NCBI GenBank assembly: GCA_017620375.1
Contig: JAFZQN010000032.1
Location: 1 to 48,548, forward strand
Reading direction: 5' to 3'
DNA: 48,548 nt
Origin: Lachnospiraceae bacterium
Lineage (GTDB): Bacteria; Bacillota; Clostridia; Lachnospirales; Lachnospiraceae
Each line of letters begins with the position of its first letter. Positions within the stretch are counted from its first letter, which is position 1. This document shows positions 8,041 to 16,577 of this stretch, one piece after another. The position numbers were made by a program, and so were the translations under genes. A model generated the notes under the pieces. The model searched no databases, was not told the origin of the DNA, and was given only the letters and a program-made list of their open reading frames with translations.

Positions 8041-8997
8041 TTAGTTCCCTGTATATCCCTTAAATGTGATCGGTTCATCATCCGGTATGTCGTATACCGT
8101 CTCAAATGTTAATCTTTCTCGTAATTCTCTGTACTCCGAAGGAGTGCAGTTTTTTATTTTCTTAAAAAGTCTGTTAAAGGTGGAGATGCTGGGAAAGCCA
8201 CTTCTGATGGCAACCTCTGTGATACTAAGTGAAGGGTTGATCAGCAGATCCTCAGCTACCTTGATCCTCTTGATGCATAAATAATCATAAAATGTCGTAT
8301 TTGAAAACTGCTTAAATAATCTCGTAAAGTGATACTTGGAATATCCGGTGAGATCCGCAGCAAAATCCAGTGTGATATCATCAGTATAATGTGTATCGAT
8401 ATAAGTGAAGAGATAGTTAAACTTATCGATATATTCATGCTGTTTATTGCCGGTCTTGACCGGTACTGTGATCATATTGTCGAGCCTGTTCTGGCCTATG
8501 GTAGCAAAGAAGTTAAGTATCTCGGAGTACATCCTGAGCTCCCACATCGGTTCCTCGGCAAAGTAGATGTCTGCCATACGCTGGATACTCTCAAGACAGG
8601 GCTTAACTATAGCCGGAGCAGTTTTTTCAGTAATTATGATAGCTGATGAAAAGAACGGCAGGATGGAAGAGAAGCTCTTGATCTTGGAGATACAGTCAAG
8701 ATCAAAGAGGCATATATATCTTTCACCTTCACTAGGCGCTATAGTCTCATGGAGTTCACCTGATGGTATAACTATGATCTCACCGGGATGCAGCACATAT
8801 TTCTGGTTATGGATCCCGATGGTATATATGTTGGAGATGGGAGATACTATCTCCACAGCCGAGTGCCAGTGAGTCTCAAAACTTCTGGTCACGTCATTTC
8901 GCCACATTCTTACATTTGAACCGCGCACAAAATCAACTTTTTCCCTGTCGCCTTCAACTTCTCTATGGTAAGTTCTGTTAAAAGAATCAACTATCAT
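8041..8997 (-). CDS. AraC-family transcriptional regulator of the sugar locus
   Basis: The 318-residue protein has an N-terminal cupin-type sensor domain (HWHSAVEIVSPISNIYTIG, then YVLHPGEIIVIPSGELHET, about residues 35-90). Its C-terminal end is an AraC double helix-turn-helix (about 215-310), with FAADLTGYSKYHFTRLFKQ and the closing SITEVAIRSGFPSISTFNRLFKK. The start is supported by AAGGGGGAA just upstream. It is divergent from the sugar transporter genes, the usual arrangement for an activator that senses the transported oligosaccharide. Repeats of TCGCAAT in the shared intergenic region are its likely binding sites. The inducer cannot be read from the sequence. Confidence 0.92.
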   Translation of the reverse strand: MIVDSFNRTYHREVEGDREKVDFVRGSNVRMWRNDVTRSFETHWHSAVEIVSPISNIYTIGIHNQKYVLHPGEIIVIPSGELHETIAPSEGERYICLFDLDCISKIKSFSSILPFFSSAIIITEKTAPAIVKPCLESIQRMADIYFAEEPMWELRMYSEILNFFATIGQNRLDNMITVPVKTGNKQHEYIDKFNYLFTYIDTHYTDDITLDFAADLTGYSKYHFTRLFKQFSNTTFYDYLCIKRIKVAEDLLINPSLSITEVAIRSGFPSISTFNRLFKKIKNCTPSEYRELRERLTFETVYDIPDDEPITFKGYTGN

Positions 8998-9018
8998 ATT
9001 ATTCCCCCTTTATTAAAA

Positions 9019-9047
9019 ATCCTAAATGTCTTATTGATGCTTATCAA
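9019..9047 (-). promoter_or_regulatory. Probable promoter of the araC-type gene
   Basis: On the minus strand TTGATA (plus 9042-9047), a 17-bp spacer and TAGGAT (9019-9024). The -10 matches consensus at four of six positions. It lies 22 bases before the start codon. Confidence 0.45.
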
Positions 9048-9121
9048 ATATTGCTATTTATTTTATCACATATAAACATTTTTGTAAAGCCCTTCTTTTT
9101 TTGTAACATTTACTTAAAATT

Positions 9122-9185
9122 TCGCAATACACAAGCATCGCAATCGCAATAAATAGATAGCGAAACGGGCTTTTTTTTATATAAT
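9122..9185 (+). promoter_or_regulatory. AraC-type operator repeats and transporter promoter
   Basis: This part of the 311-bp divergent intergenic region holds TCGCAATA at 9122-9129, TCGCAAT at 9138-9144 and TCGCAATA at 9144-9151, plus an inverted TAGCGAAA at 9158-9165. They lead into a perfect -10 (TATAAT, 9180-9185). The position 17 bp upstream (9157-9162) has no -35 consensus, as expected of a promoter that needs an activator bound next to it. The divergent AraC-family protein is the obvious candidate. Confidence 0.6.
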
Positions 9186-9308
9186 ACTAAATTAAGGATT
9201 TGTTGATTCGAATAAAAAACAGTAGATTTGTGCATCGATTTACATTATTTACGTATAAAATACATAAATGATTTTAGATATGTACAATATGCTGATAAGG
9301 GGTTAAAA

Positions 9309-10298
9309 ATGGCAAAATCTAAGGAATCGTCCGATGCAAATAGCGGACAGATAATCAGGGTTAAGACCAGAATGAGCTGGAAGGCCAGCTTTAAGAGATA
9401 CTGGCAGCTGTATCTTTTGCTTCTGGTCCCTATCGTGTATTTCATCATATTCAGATACGGTCCCATGGAGTATATTATCACGGCATTTAAGAAATATAAG
9501 ATAAATGCTCCTGTATGGGAAATGGAATGGGCTAAGAATAAGAAGAAAGAGACAGATGTTTTCTTCTATTTTAAGCAGGCATTCCAGGATAACCAGTTCT
9601 TAAGAGCATTAAAGAATACGGTAGTACTTAATGTACTCGATCTTGTAGTCGGATTCCCCGCACCTATCATATTTGCACTTATCTTAAATGAGCTTGTATT
9701 TAAGCGCTTTAAGAAGGTGATCCAGACTGTGGCTTACATGCCGCACTTCCTTTCATGGGTTATCATATACGGTCTGTCACTTCGTATATTTGCTACGGAT
9801 GACGGTCTTATCAATATGTTCATACAGAGTCTGGGCGGTTCTCCAATACCTTTCCTGGGCGATGAAAAGCTCTGGGTAGTAACCTATGTATTCCTGGGCG
9901 TATGGCAGAACTTCGGCTGGGGCTCCATTGTATATCTTGCATCCATTGCAGGTATTAATCAGGAGCTTTATGAAGCAGCATCCGTAGACGGCGCCGGACG
10001 TTTTAAGAAGATGTGGCATATCACACTTCCCGGTATAAAGCCCACCATAGTCGTTCTGCTTATCATGAACCTCGGAAATATCTTGGGCGGCGGCTTCGAC
10101 AGACCTTTTGCTATGCAGAACAACCTGGTACTTAATACTGCTGAAGTTATTTCAACCTATGTATATAAGAAGGGTGTGCTTGCAGCTCAATATTCACTTA
10201 CTACCGCAGTCGGCCTGTTCCAGTCCGTAGTCGGAGTATTCTTCCTGCTGATGGCTAACTTCATCTCACGTAAGTTAGGTGAAAGGGGGATTTGGTAA
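9309..10298 (+). CDS. ABC sugar transporter permease, LplB type
   Basis: An inner-membrane permease of 329 residues for an oligosaccharide ABC importer of the LplB/YteP class. It has about six hydrophobic segments, the first being LYLLLLVPIVYFIIF, and the conserved ATPase-contact loop EAASVDGAGRFKKMWHITLP near the C-terminus. The start at 9309 is preferred over an upstream in-frame codon because the protein then begins MAKSKESSD after a GGGG-containing leader. It is the first gene of the transporter operon and is followed two bases later by the second permease. No ATPase gene is present; such systems normally share a common MsmX-like ATPase encoded elsewhere. Confidence 0.93.
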   Translation: MAKSKESSDANSGQIIRVKTRMSWKASFKRYWQLYLLLLVPIVYFIIFRYGPMEYIITAFKKYKINAPVWEMEWAKNKKKETDVFFYFKQAFQDNQFLRALKNTVVLNVLDLVVGFPAPIIFALILNELVFKRFKKVIQTVAYMPHFLSWVIIYGLSLRIFATDDGLINMFIQSLGGSPIPFLGDEKLWVVTYVFLGVWQNFGWGSIVYLASIAGINQELYEAASVDGAGRFKKMWHITLPGIKPTIVVLLIMNLGNILGGGFDRPFAMQNNLVLNTAEVISTYVYKKGVLAAQYSLTTAVGLFQSVVGVFFLLMANFISRKLGERGIW

Positions 10299-10300
10299 AC

Positions 10301-11170
10301 ATGATCAAATCAGCTAAAACCCGACGCGGTGACTGGGTGTTTGTTATCATATGTGTTTTTGTAGGCATAATATGCCTTGTACCTATGCTGAACCTAGCAG
10401 CACGTTCGCTTTCGAGCAGTGATGCACTTATAAAGCATGAGGTAACCGTATATCCCAAGGGACTTAATCTGACAGCATATGAATATGTATTCGGTAATGC
10501 CAAATACGTAAGGTCGTTCTTCTGGACCATATTTCTTACCTTCATATGTACCATCGTTTCCCTGATTATGACAGCGATATGTGCTTATCCCCTTATATTC
10601 CCTAAGCTAAGGGGCAGGGGAGTGATAAATGTACTTATCACTATCACCATGTTCTTTAACGCAGGTACCATCCCTAACTACCTGCTAATGAAGAGTCTTG
10701 GACTGCTCAATAATCCTCTTGTACTGATCATACCGAGTTGTCTGTCGGTATATAACATGATCATTATGAGAAGCTTTTTCTACGGCATACCCGAGTCACT
10801 CCGAGAATCCGCAGAAATAGACGGTGCAAGTTATTTTAGGATCTTAATAAAGATATATGTACCGCTTTCAAAGCCGGTATTCGCAACTCTTGCCCTTTTT
10901 TATGCGGTAGGCCGCTGGAACGGATATTCCGACGCTCTTATGTATATCAATAACAAAAGAGAAGACTTATATCCGCTTCAGTACTACCTCTACAACATAT
11001 TAAAGAGCCAGTCGGATCTCTCGGCACAGGAGGGTTTCTCTACGCCCGGTCTTAATGATACCATCAAGTCGGCGATAGTTATGTTCTCCACAGTGCCCAT
11101 ACTGATCGTATATCCTTTCCTGCAGAAATACTTCATACACGGAGTAACCTTAGGTGCAGTCAAGGAATGA
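10301..11170 (+). CDS. ABC sugar transporter permease, YtcP/LplC type
   Basis: The second permease (289 residues) of the same importer. It has about six membrane segments, with a first hydrophobic helix WVFVIICVFVGIICLVPML. The loop ESAEIDGASYFRILIKIYVP is the EAA motif that docks the ATPase. The ATG at 10301 is chosen because AAAGGGGG lies about 11 bases upstream; a TTG at 10292 is too close to that site. It starts two bases after the preceding stop, so the pair is translationally coupled. C-terminal residues PFLQKYFIHGVTLGAVKE are typical of this permease family. Confidence 0.93.
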   Translation: MIKSAKTRRGDWVFVIICVFVGIICLVPMLNLAARSLSSSDALIKHEVTVYPKGLNLTAYEYVFGNAKYVRSFFWTIFLTFICTIVSLIMTAICAYPLIFPKLRGRGVINVLITITMFFNAGTIPNYLLMKSLGLLNNPLVLIIPSCLSVYNMIIMRSFFYGIPESLRESAEIDGASYFRILIKIYVPLSKPVFATLALFYAVGRWNGYSDALMYINNKREDLYPLQYYLYNILKSQSDLSAQEGFSTPGLNDTIKSAIVMFSTVPILIVYPFLQKYFIHGVTLGAVKE

Positions 11171-11182
11171 TAACGGAATAAG

Positions 11183-11202
11183 CGGATATAGGGGTGTATC
11201 CG
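11183..11202 (+). promoter_or_regulatory. Intra-operon hairpin before the binding-protein gene
   Basis: CGGATA (11183-11188) and TATCCG (11197-11202) form a short hairpin between the permease and binding-protein genes, without a T-tract. Such structures often stabilise or partly terminate messages so that binding protein is made in excess. That role is inferred. Confidence 0.35.
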
Positions 11203-11283
11203 TTGATTCATACATAAGATAAGGGTGTGGGTACACGTTCTTATCTAAATAACAAAACAATCACAAATAATGGAGGAATTATC

Positions 11284-13062
11284 GTGAAAAAAGTTTTAGC
11301 TTTATTACTTGTTTTATGTATGGTGTTCTCACTTGCAGCTTGTTCATCAGATGAAAACAAAGATGCTCCTACACCTACAGCAGGTGGAACAGAAGTAACA
11401 ACTCCCACTGAAAACAATGGAACAAAGACTACTCCCGAGCCCACACCTACCGATGAGCCCGTTGTAGTAATCGAAGACAAGGACGAGATAAAGGAACTTA
11501 CAGGCGGACAGCTTGTAGACGGCAAGTTCCCTGAGAAGAAGCATATCACAGTTGAGGTATATGACCGTGACGGCGGCACCCCTGCCAACGACAATATGTA
11601 TACCGATTTCATCAAGAAGGGTATGCTTGAGAAGTACAATGTAGAGGTTGAGTTCGTAGCTGTTCCCCGTTGGACAGAGGTTGAACAGATCAACAACCTT
11701 CTTGCAGCAAATGACGCTCCCGATATCTGCTATTCATACAGCTTCCCTACCGTACAGGCATATGCTGATATGGGCGGTATCCTTGATATGTCAGAGTACC
11801 TTACCGATGAGTTCAAAGGCCTTTTCCCCAACCTTTGGAATTGGTTAGGTTCTGCAGGTATTAACTATCGTAAGAATCCTGAGACCGGCGAGATCATCGC
11901 TATCGAAGGTAAGAGAAATGCTACAGAACGTATCGTTACATTCGTACGTAAAGATTGGCTTGATAAGCTCGGTTTAGCAGCTCCTACAACAACACAGCAG
12001 TTTGAAGATATGCTTGTTGCATTCAAGAACAATGCTTCAACATTACTTGGCGCAGACGCAGGCAAGATGATCTGCTACGCAGTAACCGAGGATGTTGGCT
12101 GGACAGCAGCAGGCCTTATCGAGTCAAAGCTTGATCCCAACCTTTCAGATAAGGATCAGTATGTATATGGCTTTGATGATAGAAGATTTACTATGCCCGG
12201 AACCAAGGAGGCTGTCAGAATTCTTAATAAGTGGTACAACATGGGCCTCCTTTGGAATGACTTCGCTCTTTACGGAAGCGGTGACACAACACTTGATGAT
12301 TATTTAAAGGCAGGATACGTTGGTGCATATACACAGAACTATGACCTCGTATTCAGAGATGGCGAGAATGGTATCAACTATACCCTTTCTCAGATCGTTG
12401 GACCCGATGCTAAGTTCATCGCTATCGATCCTTTCGATGATGCTAACGGAAACCATACCAAGTACCTTTACAGTGCAGTTGGATCAGACAGAAAGATCTT
12501 CTTCCCTGCAACAAATAAGGAACCCCTTGCTTGTATGCTTTACCTTGATTTCATTTCAGATGCTAAGAACGTAGAATACCTTCAGATCGGTGATGAGGGT
12601 GTTACACATACCAAGAATGCAGAAGGCGTTGTATTTGTTCAGAGTCCCGATGAGGCTCATGCAGCTGCAAAGCCCAATTCAGGATACAATATCGACCTTA
12701 CCATGACTACAAACGGTCTTCGCCTTTCATCAGAAGAACTTACCGTTAAGTCTATGGCATACGGTTATGCAAACGTTGATCCTGAGGATGTAGTAAATGC
12801 TATCAATGTATCACTTAACGATGCTAAGTATCCTACATCTATCGACCTTGGTGTTATCGAGGCTGAAACAACAGTCGGTGATACACTTACCTCATATCAG
12901 AGACAGACATTCGATAAGGCTGTAGCTGCAGCTGAGGCTGATTTTGATAAGGTATGGGACAGCGGTATGGCTGATTACCTTGCAGCAGGCGGACAGGACA
13001 TTATCGATGAGCGTCTTGAGAAGTGGACAGAGGCTTATGGCAGCGCAACAATGCTTCCTTAA
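11284..13062 (+). CDS. Extracellular sugar-binding lipoprotein
   Basis: A 592-residue solute-binding protein for the adjacent permeases. It starts at a GTG (11284) placed 5 bases after GGAGGAA. It has a lipoprotein signal peptide ending in the lipobox LAAC (Cys20), so it is anchored to the outer face of the membrane. A Thr/Pro-rich linker (about residues 28-60) follows, and then a large binding-protein fold of the LplA class. The motif LLAANDAPDICYSYSF is typical of that class. The length is usual for oligosaccharide-binding members. It is the last gene of the transporter set, separated from the permeases by 113 bases that carry a hairpin. Xylo- or arabino-oligosaccharides are plausible ligands, given the esterase and GH3 downstream. 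Confidence 0.92.
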   Translation: MKKVLALLLVLCMVFSLAACSSDENKDAPTPTAGGTEVTTPTENNGTKTTPEPTPTDEPVVVIEDKDEIKELTGGQLVDGKFPEKKHITVEVYDRDGGTPANDNMYTDFIKKGMLEKYNVEVEFVAVPRWTEVEQINNLLAANDAPDICYSYSFPTVQAYADMGGILDMSEYLTDEFKGLFPNLWNWLGSAGINYRKNPETGEIIAIEGKRNATERIVTFVRKDWLDKLGLAAPTTTQQFEDMLVAFKNNASTLLGADAGKMICYAVTEDVGWTAAGLIESKLDPNLSDKDQYVYGFDDRRFTMPGTKEAVRILNKWYNMGLLWNDFALYGSGDTTLDDYLKAGYVGAYTQNYDLVFRDGENGINYTLSQIVGPDAKFIAIDPFDDANGNHTKYLYSAVGSDRKIFFPATNKEPLACMLYLDFISDAKNVEYLQIGDEGVTHTKNAEGVVFVQSPDEAHAAAKPNSGYNIDLTMTTNGLRLSSEELTVKSMAYGYANVDPEDVVNAINVSLNDAKYPTSIDLGVIEAETTVGDTLTSYQRQTFDKAVAAAEADFDKVWDSGMADYLAAGGQDIIDERLEKWTEAYGSATMLP

Positions 13063-13106
13063 TTCGTTTGTAATTCTTCTTTTTTCCTAAATGTTTTATG
13101 AGACAG

Positions 13107-13143
13107 ATGCGGTCCGGAGCCTAAGGTTTCGGGCCGCATTTGC
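13107..13143 (+). terminator. Terminator after the binding-protein gene
   Basis: ATGCGGTCC (13107-13115) pairs with GGGCCGCAT (13131-13139), one of nine pairs being G-T, with a 15-base loop. The following bases are only moderately T-rich. It separates the transporter genes from the enzyme genes. Confidence 0.6.
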
Positions 13144-13196
13144 TTGCCACCTCATGTCGTTTAGCAAGAAATGACCATATAAAACATAAAAAATAA

Positions 13197-13225
13197 TAGA
13201 TATTTTCATAAATTTATAGTATAAT
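13197..13225 (+). promoter_or_regulatory. Probable promoter of the esterase operon
   Basis: TAGATA (13197-13202), a 17-bp spacer and TATAAT (13220-13225). The -35 matches at four of six positions. It lies 51 bases before the ATG at 13277 and after a terminator, so a promoter is expected here. Confidence 0.5.
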
Positions 13226-13276
13226 TAACAAAATATGTCTTAATATTAGAGACATTAATGTTTGGGAGGAAACATT

Positions 13277-15133
13277 ATGGCAGGTCCTGTTGCACCTAAA
13301 GACCCGGTAAAGAAGAGACCGGCGATATATCTTATGTACGATAAGCAGATCTTTGCAAATCCGTTCAGAGACGGATCAGGTGTCTGCTTCCTTTTTATGG
13401 ATGACGGAAGAATGCCAGCCATGGCCAGGATGGTAGGCGGAGTAGAAGATGAAAACATCCTTAAAATGCTCGGCCCCACAGATGAATTTAGAAAATTAGT
13501 ATACGGTATCGGCGTATCGATGATAAATGAGAAGGGTATAAACTGTGAGTTTATCCTTCAGATGTATGGTAAAAAAGATCCGTATAACAGCGGAACGACT
13601 ATTAAAGCTGAGCTTACATCGGACGGTACCGAGTATCTCATCCCTTTAAGTGATGTGGAGTGGACCGGAGATGATGACAGGATCGGTCAGATCAGATTCC
13701 ATTTTAAGGAGTCAGGTTTCCCTGCATCGGTTATGGTAAAGCTTTATCTTAATGACGGATATACTGCTCCGGATTTTGTACCTGCGGATCCGGTAGATAT
13801 CAGTTCCGACAGATACAAGGAGCTTATAGCACAGTCGCTCGTATCCATGGGTAATTTTGAGAGATTAAAGAAGGCTATAGATAAGGCTAAACGCGGTGAG
13901 TCTGTTAAAATGGCATTTATCGGCGGTTCCATCACACAGGGTGCGGGAGCTACACCTATCAATGCAGAGTGCTATGCTTATAAAACATTTAAGGCATTTG
14001 ATGACCTTTTCTCGGCTAAGCATAACACAGAGTACGTTAAGGCCGGTGTGGGCGGTACTCCTTCAGAGTTCGGCATCGTAAGATTTGACCGTGATATATT
14101 AAGAGGCGGTTATTTCCGGGACGGTTCTAAGTCGGATGAGCCTGACAGAGAGCCTGATATAGCCGTTGTAGAGTTTGCGGTAAATGATGAAGGCGATGAG
14201 ACTAAGGGCAAGTGCTTTGAGGGACTTATAAGACGTTACCTCATGATGAAGAATAAGCCTGCTGTCATCGTTATATTCAGTGTATTTATAGATGATTATA
14301 ACCTTCAGGAAAGACTCAGTCCTATAGGATACCATTATGATCTGCCCATGGTAAGTGCAAAGAATGCGGTGACCGATCAGTTCTATATGTCAAAGGAACA
14401 GGGCAGGATCATCACTAAGGACCAGTATTTCTACGACAGATATCATCCGACCAATTTAGGTCATACTATTATGGCAGACTGTATCATCAATATGATCAAG
14501 AAGGCGGATGAAGCAGCTACTGCCTTAAAGATAGCTGACGGTAAGCCTTTTGAAGCGATGATAAAAGGTGTACTTACACCAGTAAGAAAGGGCCTTGAAG
14601 AGTATAAGATGCCCGAGACAGCACTTATGTCCGATCACTTTGAGTATGTAAGCTTACTTACCATAGGTGAGGATTCGGCTTCAATCCCAGGAGGTATCTG
14701 TATAGCAAACGGAGCTAATGGCGGTGACGGATTTGGCAATACCTGGAGTGTAAGTAATTTTAATGTCGGAGACTTTAATGAAAAGGATCCTGCATCTCAA
14801 TATGCGGAAAGAGACTTCGACCAGTTCGGTACCATGCAGTTTGCCGACAACAGGAGACATATAAGCGGATCGAACCCCATGTCGCTGGATGTCGAATGCA
14901 AACTTCTTATGGTGGTAACACTAGACTCTGCAGCACCCGATGAAGGTAATGTGGATATATTTGTGGACGGTGAGCTTGTAAAGACAGTCAATCCCAGAGA
15001 GATCGGCTGGACACACTGCAATGCCATGATCGTATTTGATAATGATGTAAAGGCAAAGCACAGTGTTAAGTTCGCTATGCACGAGGGAGACGAGGACAAG
15101 AAGTTCACTATCCTTTGTTTCGGTATCAGGTAG
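13277..15133 (+). CDS. SGNH/GDSL-family esterase, probably acting on plant polysaccharide
   Basis: This 618-residue cytoplasmic-type protein (no signal peptide) contains an SGNH hydrolase domain in its middle. Block I is FIGGSITQGAG with the nucleophile at S218. The block III asparagine is in AVNDEGD. The catalytic Asp-His pair is D387 and H390 in DRYHPTNLGH. The N-terminal about 190 residues and the C-terminal about 170 residues look like beta-sandwich modules. Related proteins deacetylate xylan or xylo-oligosaccharides. That activity fits the sugar importer upstream and the GH3 enzyme downstream, but substrate is inferred. ATG 13277 follows GGGAGGA at 13264-13270. It heads a four-gene run. 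Confidence 0.85.
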   Translation: MAGPVAPKDPVKKRPAIYLMYDKQIFANPFRDGSGVCFLFMDDGRMPAMARMVGGVEDENILKMLGPTDEFRKLVYGIGVSMINEKGINCEFILQMYGKKDPYNSGTTIKAELTSDGTEYLIPLSDVEWTGDDDRIGQIRFHFKESGFPASVMVKLYLNDGYTAPDFVPADPVDISSDRYKELIAQSLVSMGNFERLKKAIDKAKRGESVKMAFIGGSITQGAGATPINAECYAYKTFKAFDDLFSAKHNTEYVKAGVGGTPSEFGIVRFDRDILRGGYFRDGSKSDEPDREPDIAVVEFAVNDEGDETKGKCFEGLIRRYLMMKNKPAVIVIFSVFIDDYNLQERLSPIGYHYDLPMVSAKNAVTDQFYMSKEQGRIITKDQYFYDRYHPTNLGHTIMADCIINMIKKADEAATALKIADGKPFEAMIKGVLTPVRKGLEEYKMPETALMSDHFEYVSLLTIGEDSASIPGGICIANGANGGDGFGNTWSVSNFNVGDFNEKDPASQYAERDFDQFGTMQFADNRRHISGSNPMSLDVECKLLMVVTLDSAAPDEGNVDIFVDGELVKTVNPREIGWTHCNAMIVFDNDVKAKHSVKFAMHEGDEDKKFTILCFGIR

Positions 15134-15141
15134 AGGTACAT

Positions 15142-15690
15142 ATGATCATATTAATAGGTGGCAGCTCACATGTGGGGAAAACACTCCTTGCACAGAAACT
15201 GCTCGAAAAGCTTAATTATCCGTATCTATCTCTTGATCATCTTAAAATGATGTTCATCAGAGGAAGGCTCACAGATCTGACTGTTGAAGATGATTATGAG
15301 ATGAGATATTTTCTCTGGCCTTACGCAGCCGAACTGATCAAAACCGCGATAGAAAACAAGCAGAACATGATAGTTGAAGGATGTTACATACCTTCGGAGT
15401 GGCGTGATCAGTTTACGGATGAATATCTTAAAGATATCAAATGCTTCTTTATAACCATGTCTGAGGAGTACTTAAGAAAGAATATCAGTCTTGTAGCCGA
15501 TAAGGGCAGTGTCATAGAGCAGAGACTCGATGATGAAGTAGATCTTGAACGTCTTATAAACTGCAGTAAAGAGTTTAAAGAAGAGGCTGATAAATATGAT
15601 ATCCCGGTTATCGAGATAACAGACAGATATGATATTGATGAGATAACTGAGAAGGCTCTCAAAATTATAACAAACCAACCAAAGAATTGA
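15142..15690 (+). CDS. Small P-loop kinase-like protein
   Basis: The 182-residue protein begins with a Walker A motif (GGSSHVGKT, K13, T14) directly after the first beta strand. LDHLKMMF and VEGCYIPSEW segments follow, as in small P-loop kinases of the shikimate kinase or 2-phosphoglycerate-kinase-like type. It starts 8 bases after the esterase stop, with a weak AGAGGT site overlapping the intergenic bases, so translation is probably coupled. A start at 15115 is possible but would overlap the esterase frame. The substrate is not known. Sitting among oligosaccharide genes it could phosphorylate a sugar or nucleoside, but nothing in the sequence proves this. Confidence 0.75.
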   Translation: MIILIGGSSHVGKTLLAQKLLEKLNYPYLSLDHLKMMFIRGRLTDLTVEDDYEMRYFLWPYAAELIKTAIENKQNMIVEGCYIPSEWRDQFTDEYLKDIKCFFITMSEEYLRKNISLVADKGSVIEQRLDDEVDLERLINCSKEFKEEADKYDIPVIEITDRYDIDEITEKALKIITNQPKN

Positions 15691-15695
15691 ATTAC

Positions 15696-15740
15696 TGATT
15701 GACAGTTTAAAATCAATCACAGAACCGTCCCTCTGATTGA
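15696..15740 (+). repeat. Dispersed GAACCGTCCC element, copy C, with a third arm
   Basis: The element proper is TCAATCA (15713-15719), the core CAGAACCGTCCCTC, and TGATTGA (15734-15740), a perfect inverted repeat with arms unlike the other copies. A second TGATTGA at 15696-15702 can also pair with the middle arm, so two exclusive hairpins are possible just before the ribosome-binding site of the next gene (AAAAGGAG from 15740). Confidence 0.75.
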
Positions 15741-15752
15741 AAAGGAGTTCAC

Positions 15753-16541
15753 ATGGAACACGAATTATTTGTTAAGCAGCTACGGCCCGATATATATCTT
15801 ATGGATGAAGGTCATGAGGCTACGGGCTATATAGTCGTAGGTGATGAGAAGGTATGCGTTATAGATACTATGAACGGCTACAACAACTTAAAAGACGTTG
15901 TACGTAATATCACCGATAAGCCCATCATAGTCATCAACACTCACGGGCACCCGGATCATATATTTGGAAATATATATTTTGATGAAGCATATATAAATCC
16001 TGAAGATATTGAGCTGGCTAAGTCATTTTATGACACGCCTGAGTTCGCAAAGGCATGTGAAACTTTCGGGTTTTCAATGCCGCCTTTTAAGCCGATAAAA
16101 GGCGGGGATGTGATCGATCTGGGAGGAAAGCATCTTGAGGCATATGAGTTGCCCGGTCACACAAGCGGGGGAATATTACTTCTCCTTAAGGAGGACAGGG
16201 TATTGTTTACCGGAGATGCCATCAATCATTTCCTTTGGATGATGTTGGATGGATGTCCCAAGATGTCCGAACTGGTAAAGAGCCTTGATAATGTTATGTT
16301 CCTGGAGGATAAAGCGGACTACATCCTGCATGGACATGCTCAGGATTTCGATGATATATCGCTCATGCGTTGTTTAAGACAGGGTGCACAGGACATATGT
16401 GACGGTAAGATTGCAAATGACAAGCCTTATACCTGGTTTGGCGGAGTATCGCGTATGCATGAGTTTAAGACAGAAGAAGGTAAAAAGTATTCATCTGAGC
16501 ATAGTTTCATAATATATGGGGAAGATCAGCTGGAGAAATAA
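15753..16541 (+). CDS. Metallo-beta-lactamase-fold hydrolase
   Basis: A 262-residue protein with the full metal-binding set of the fold. It has HTHGHPDH (NTHGHPDHIFGN), the downstream His in ELPGHTSGG, the bridging Asp in FTGDAIN, and the final His in LHGHAQDF. No signal peptide is visible. Relatives include glyoxalase II-like thioesterases, lactonases and phosphodiesterases, so the reaction cannot be named. AAAAGGAG lies 6 bases upstream of the ATG. It is co-directional with the esterase, kinase and GH3 genes and precedes GH3 by 36 bases, suggesting a role in the same sugar pathway, possibly lactone or phosphoester hydrolysis. Confidence 0.88.
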   Translation: MEHELFVKQLRPDIYLMDEGHEATGYIVVGDEKVCVIDTMNGYNNLKDVVRNITDKPIIVINTHGHPDHIFGNIYFDEAYINPEDIELAKSFYDTPEFAKACETFGFSMPPFKPIKGGDVIDLGGKHLEAYELPGHTSGGILLLLKEDRVLFTGDAINHFLWMMLDGCPKMSELVKSLDNVMFLEDKADYILHGHAQDFDDISLMRCLRQGAQDICDGKIANDKPYTWFGGVSRMHEFKTEEGKKYSSEHSFIIYGEDQLEK

Positions 16542-16577
16542 AAAGATAAAATAAAAAACAGACAACAGGAGAAGGTT

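Noticed and set aside
9086-9173. Long-range AAAGCCC/GGGCTTT pairing in the araC intergenic region
   Set aside because: The arms are only 7 bp and about 75 bases apart, so pairing by chance is likely; the T-run is better read as part of the promoter region.
14114-14125. GGGACGGTTCT string inside the esterase gene
   Set aside because: It matches the element core by chance but lies in codons of a conserved protein and lacks inverted-repeat arms.
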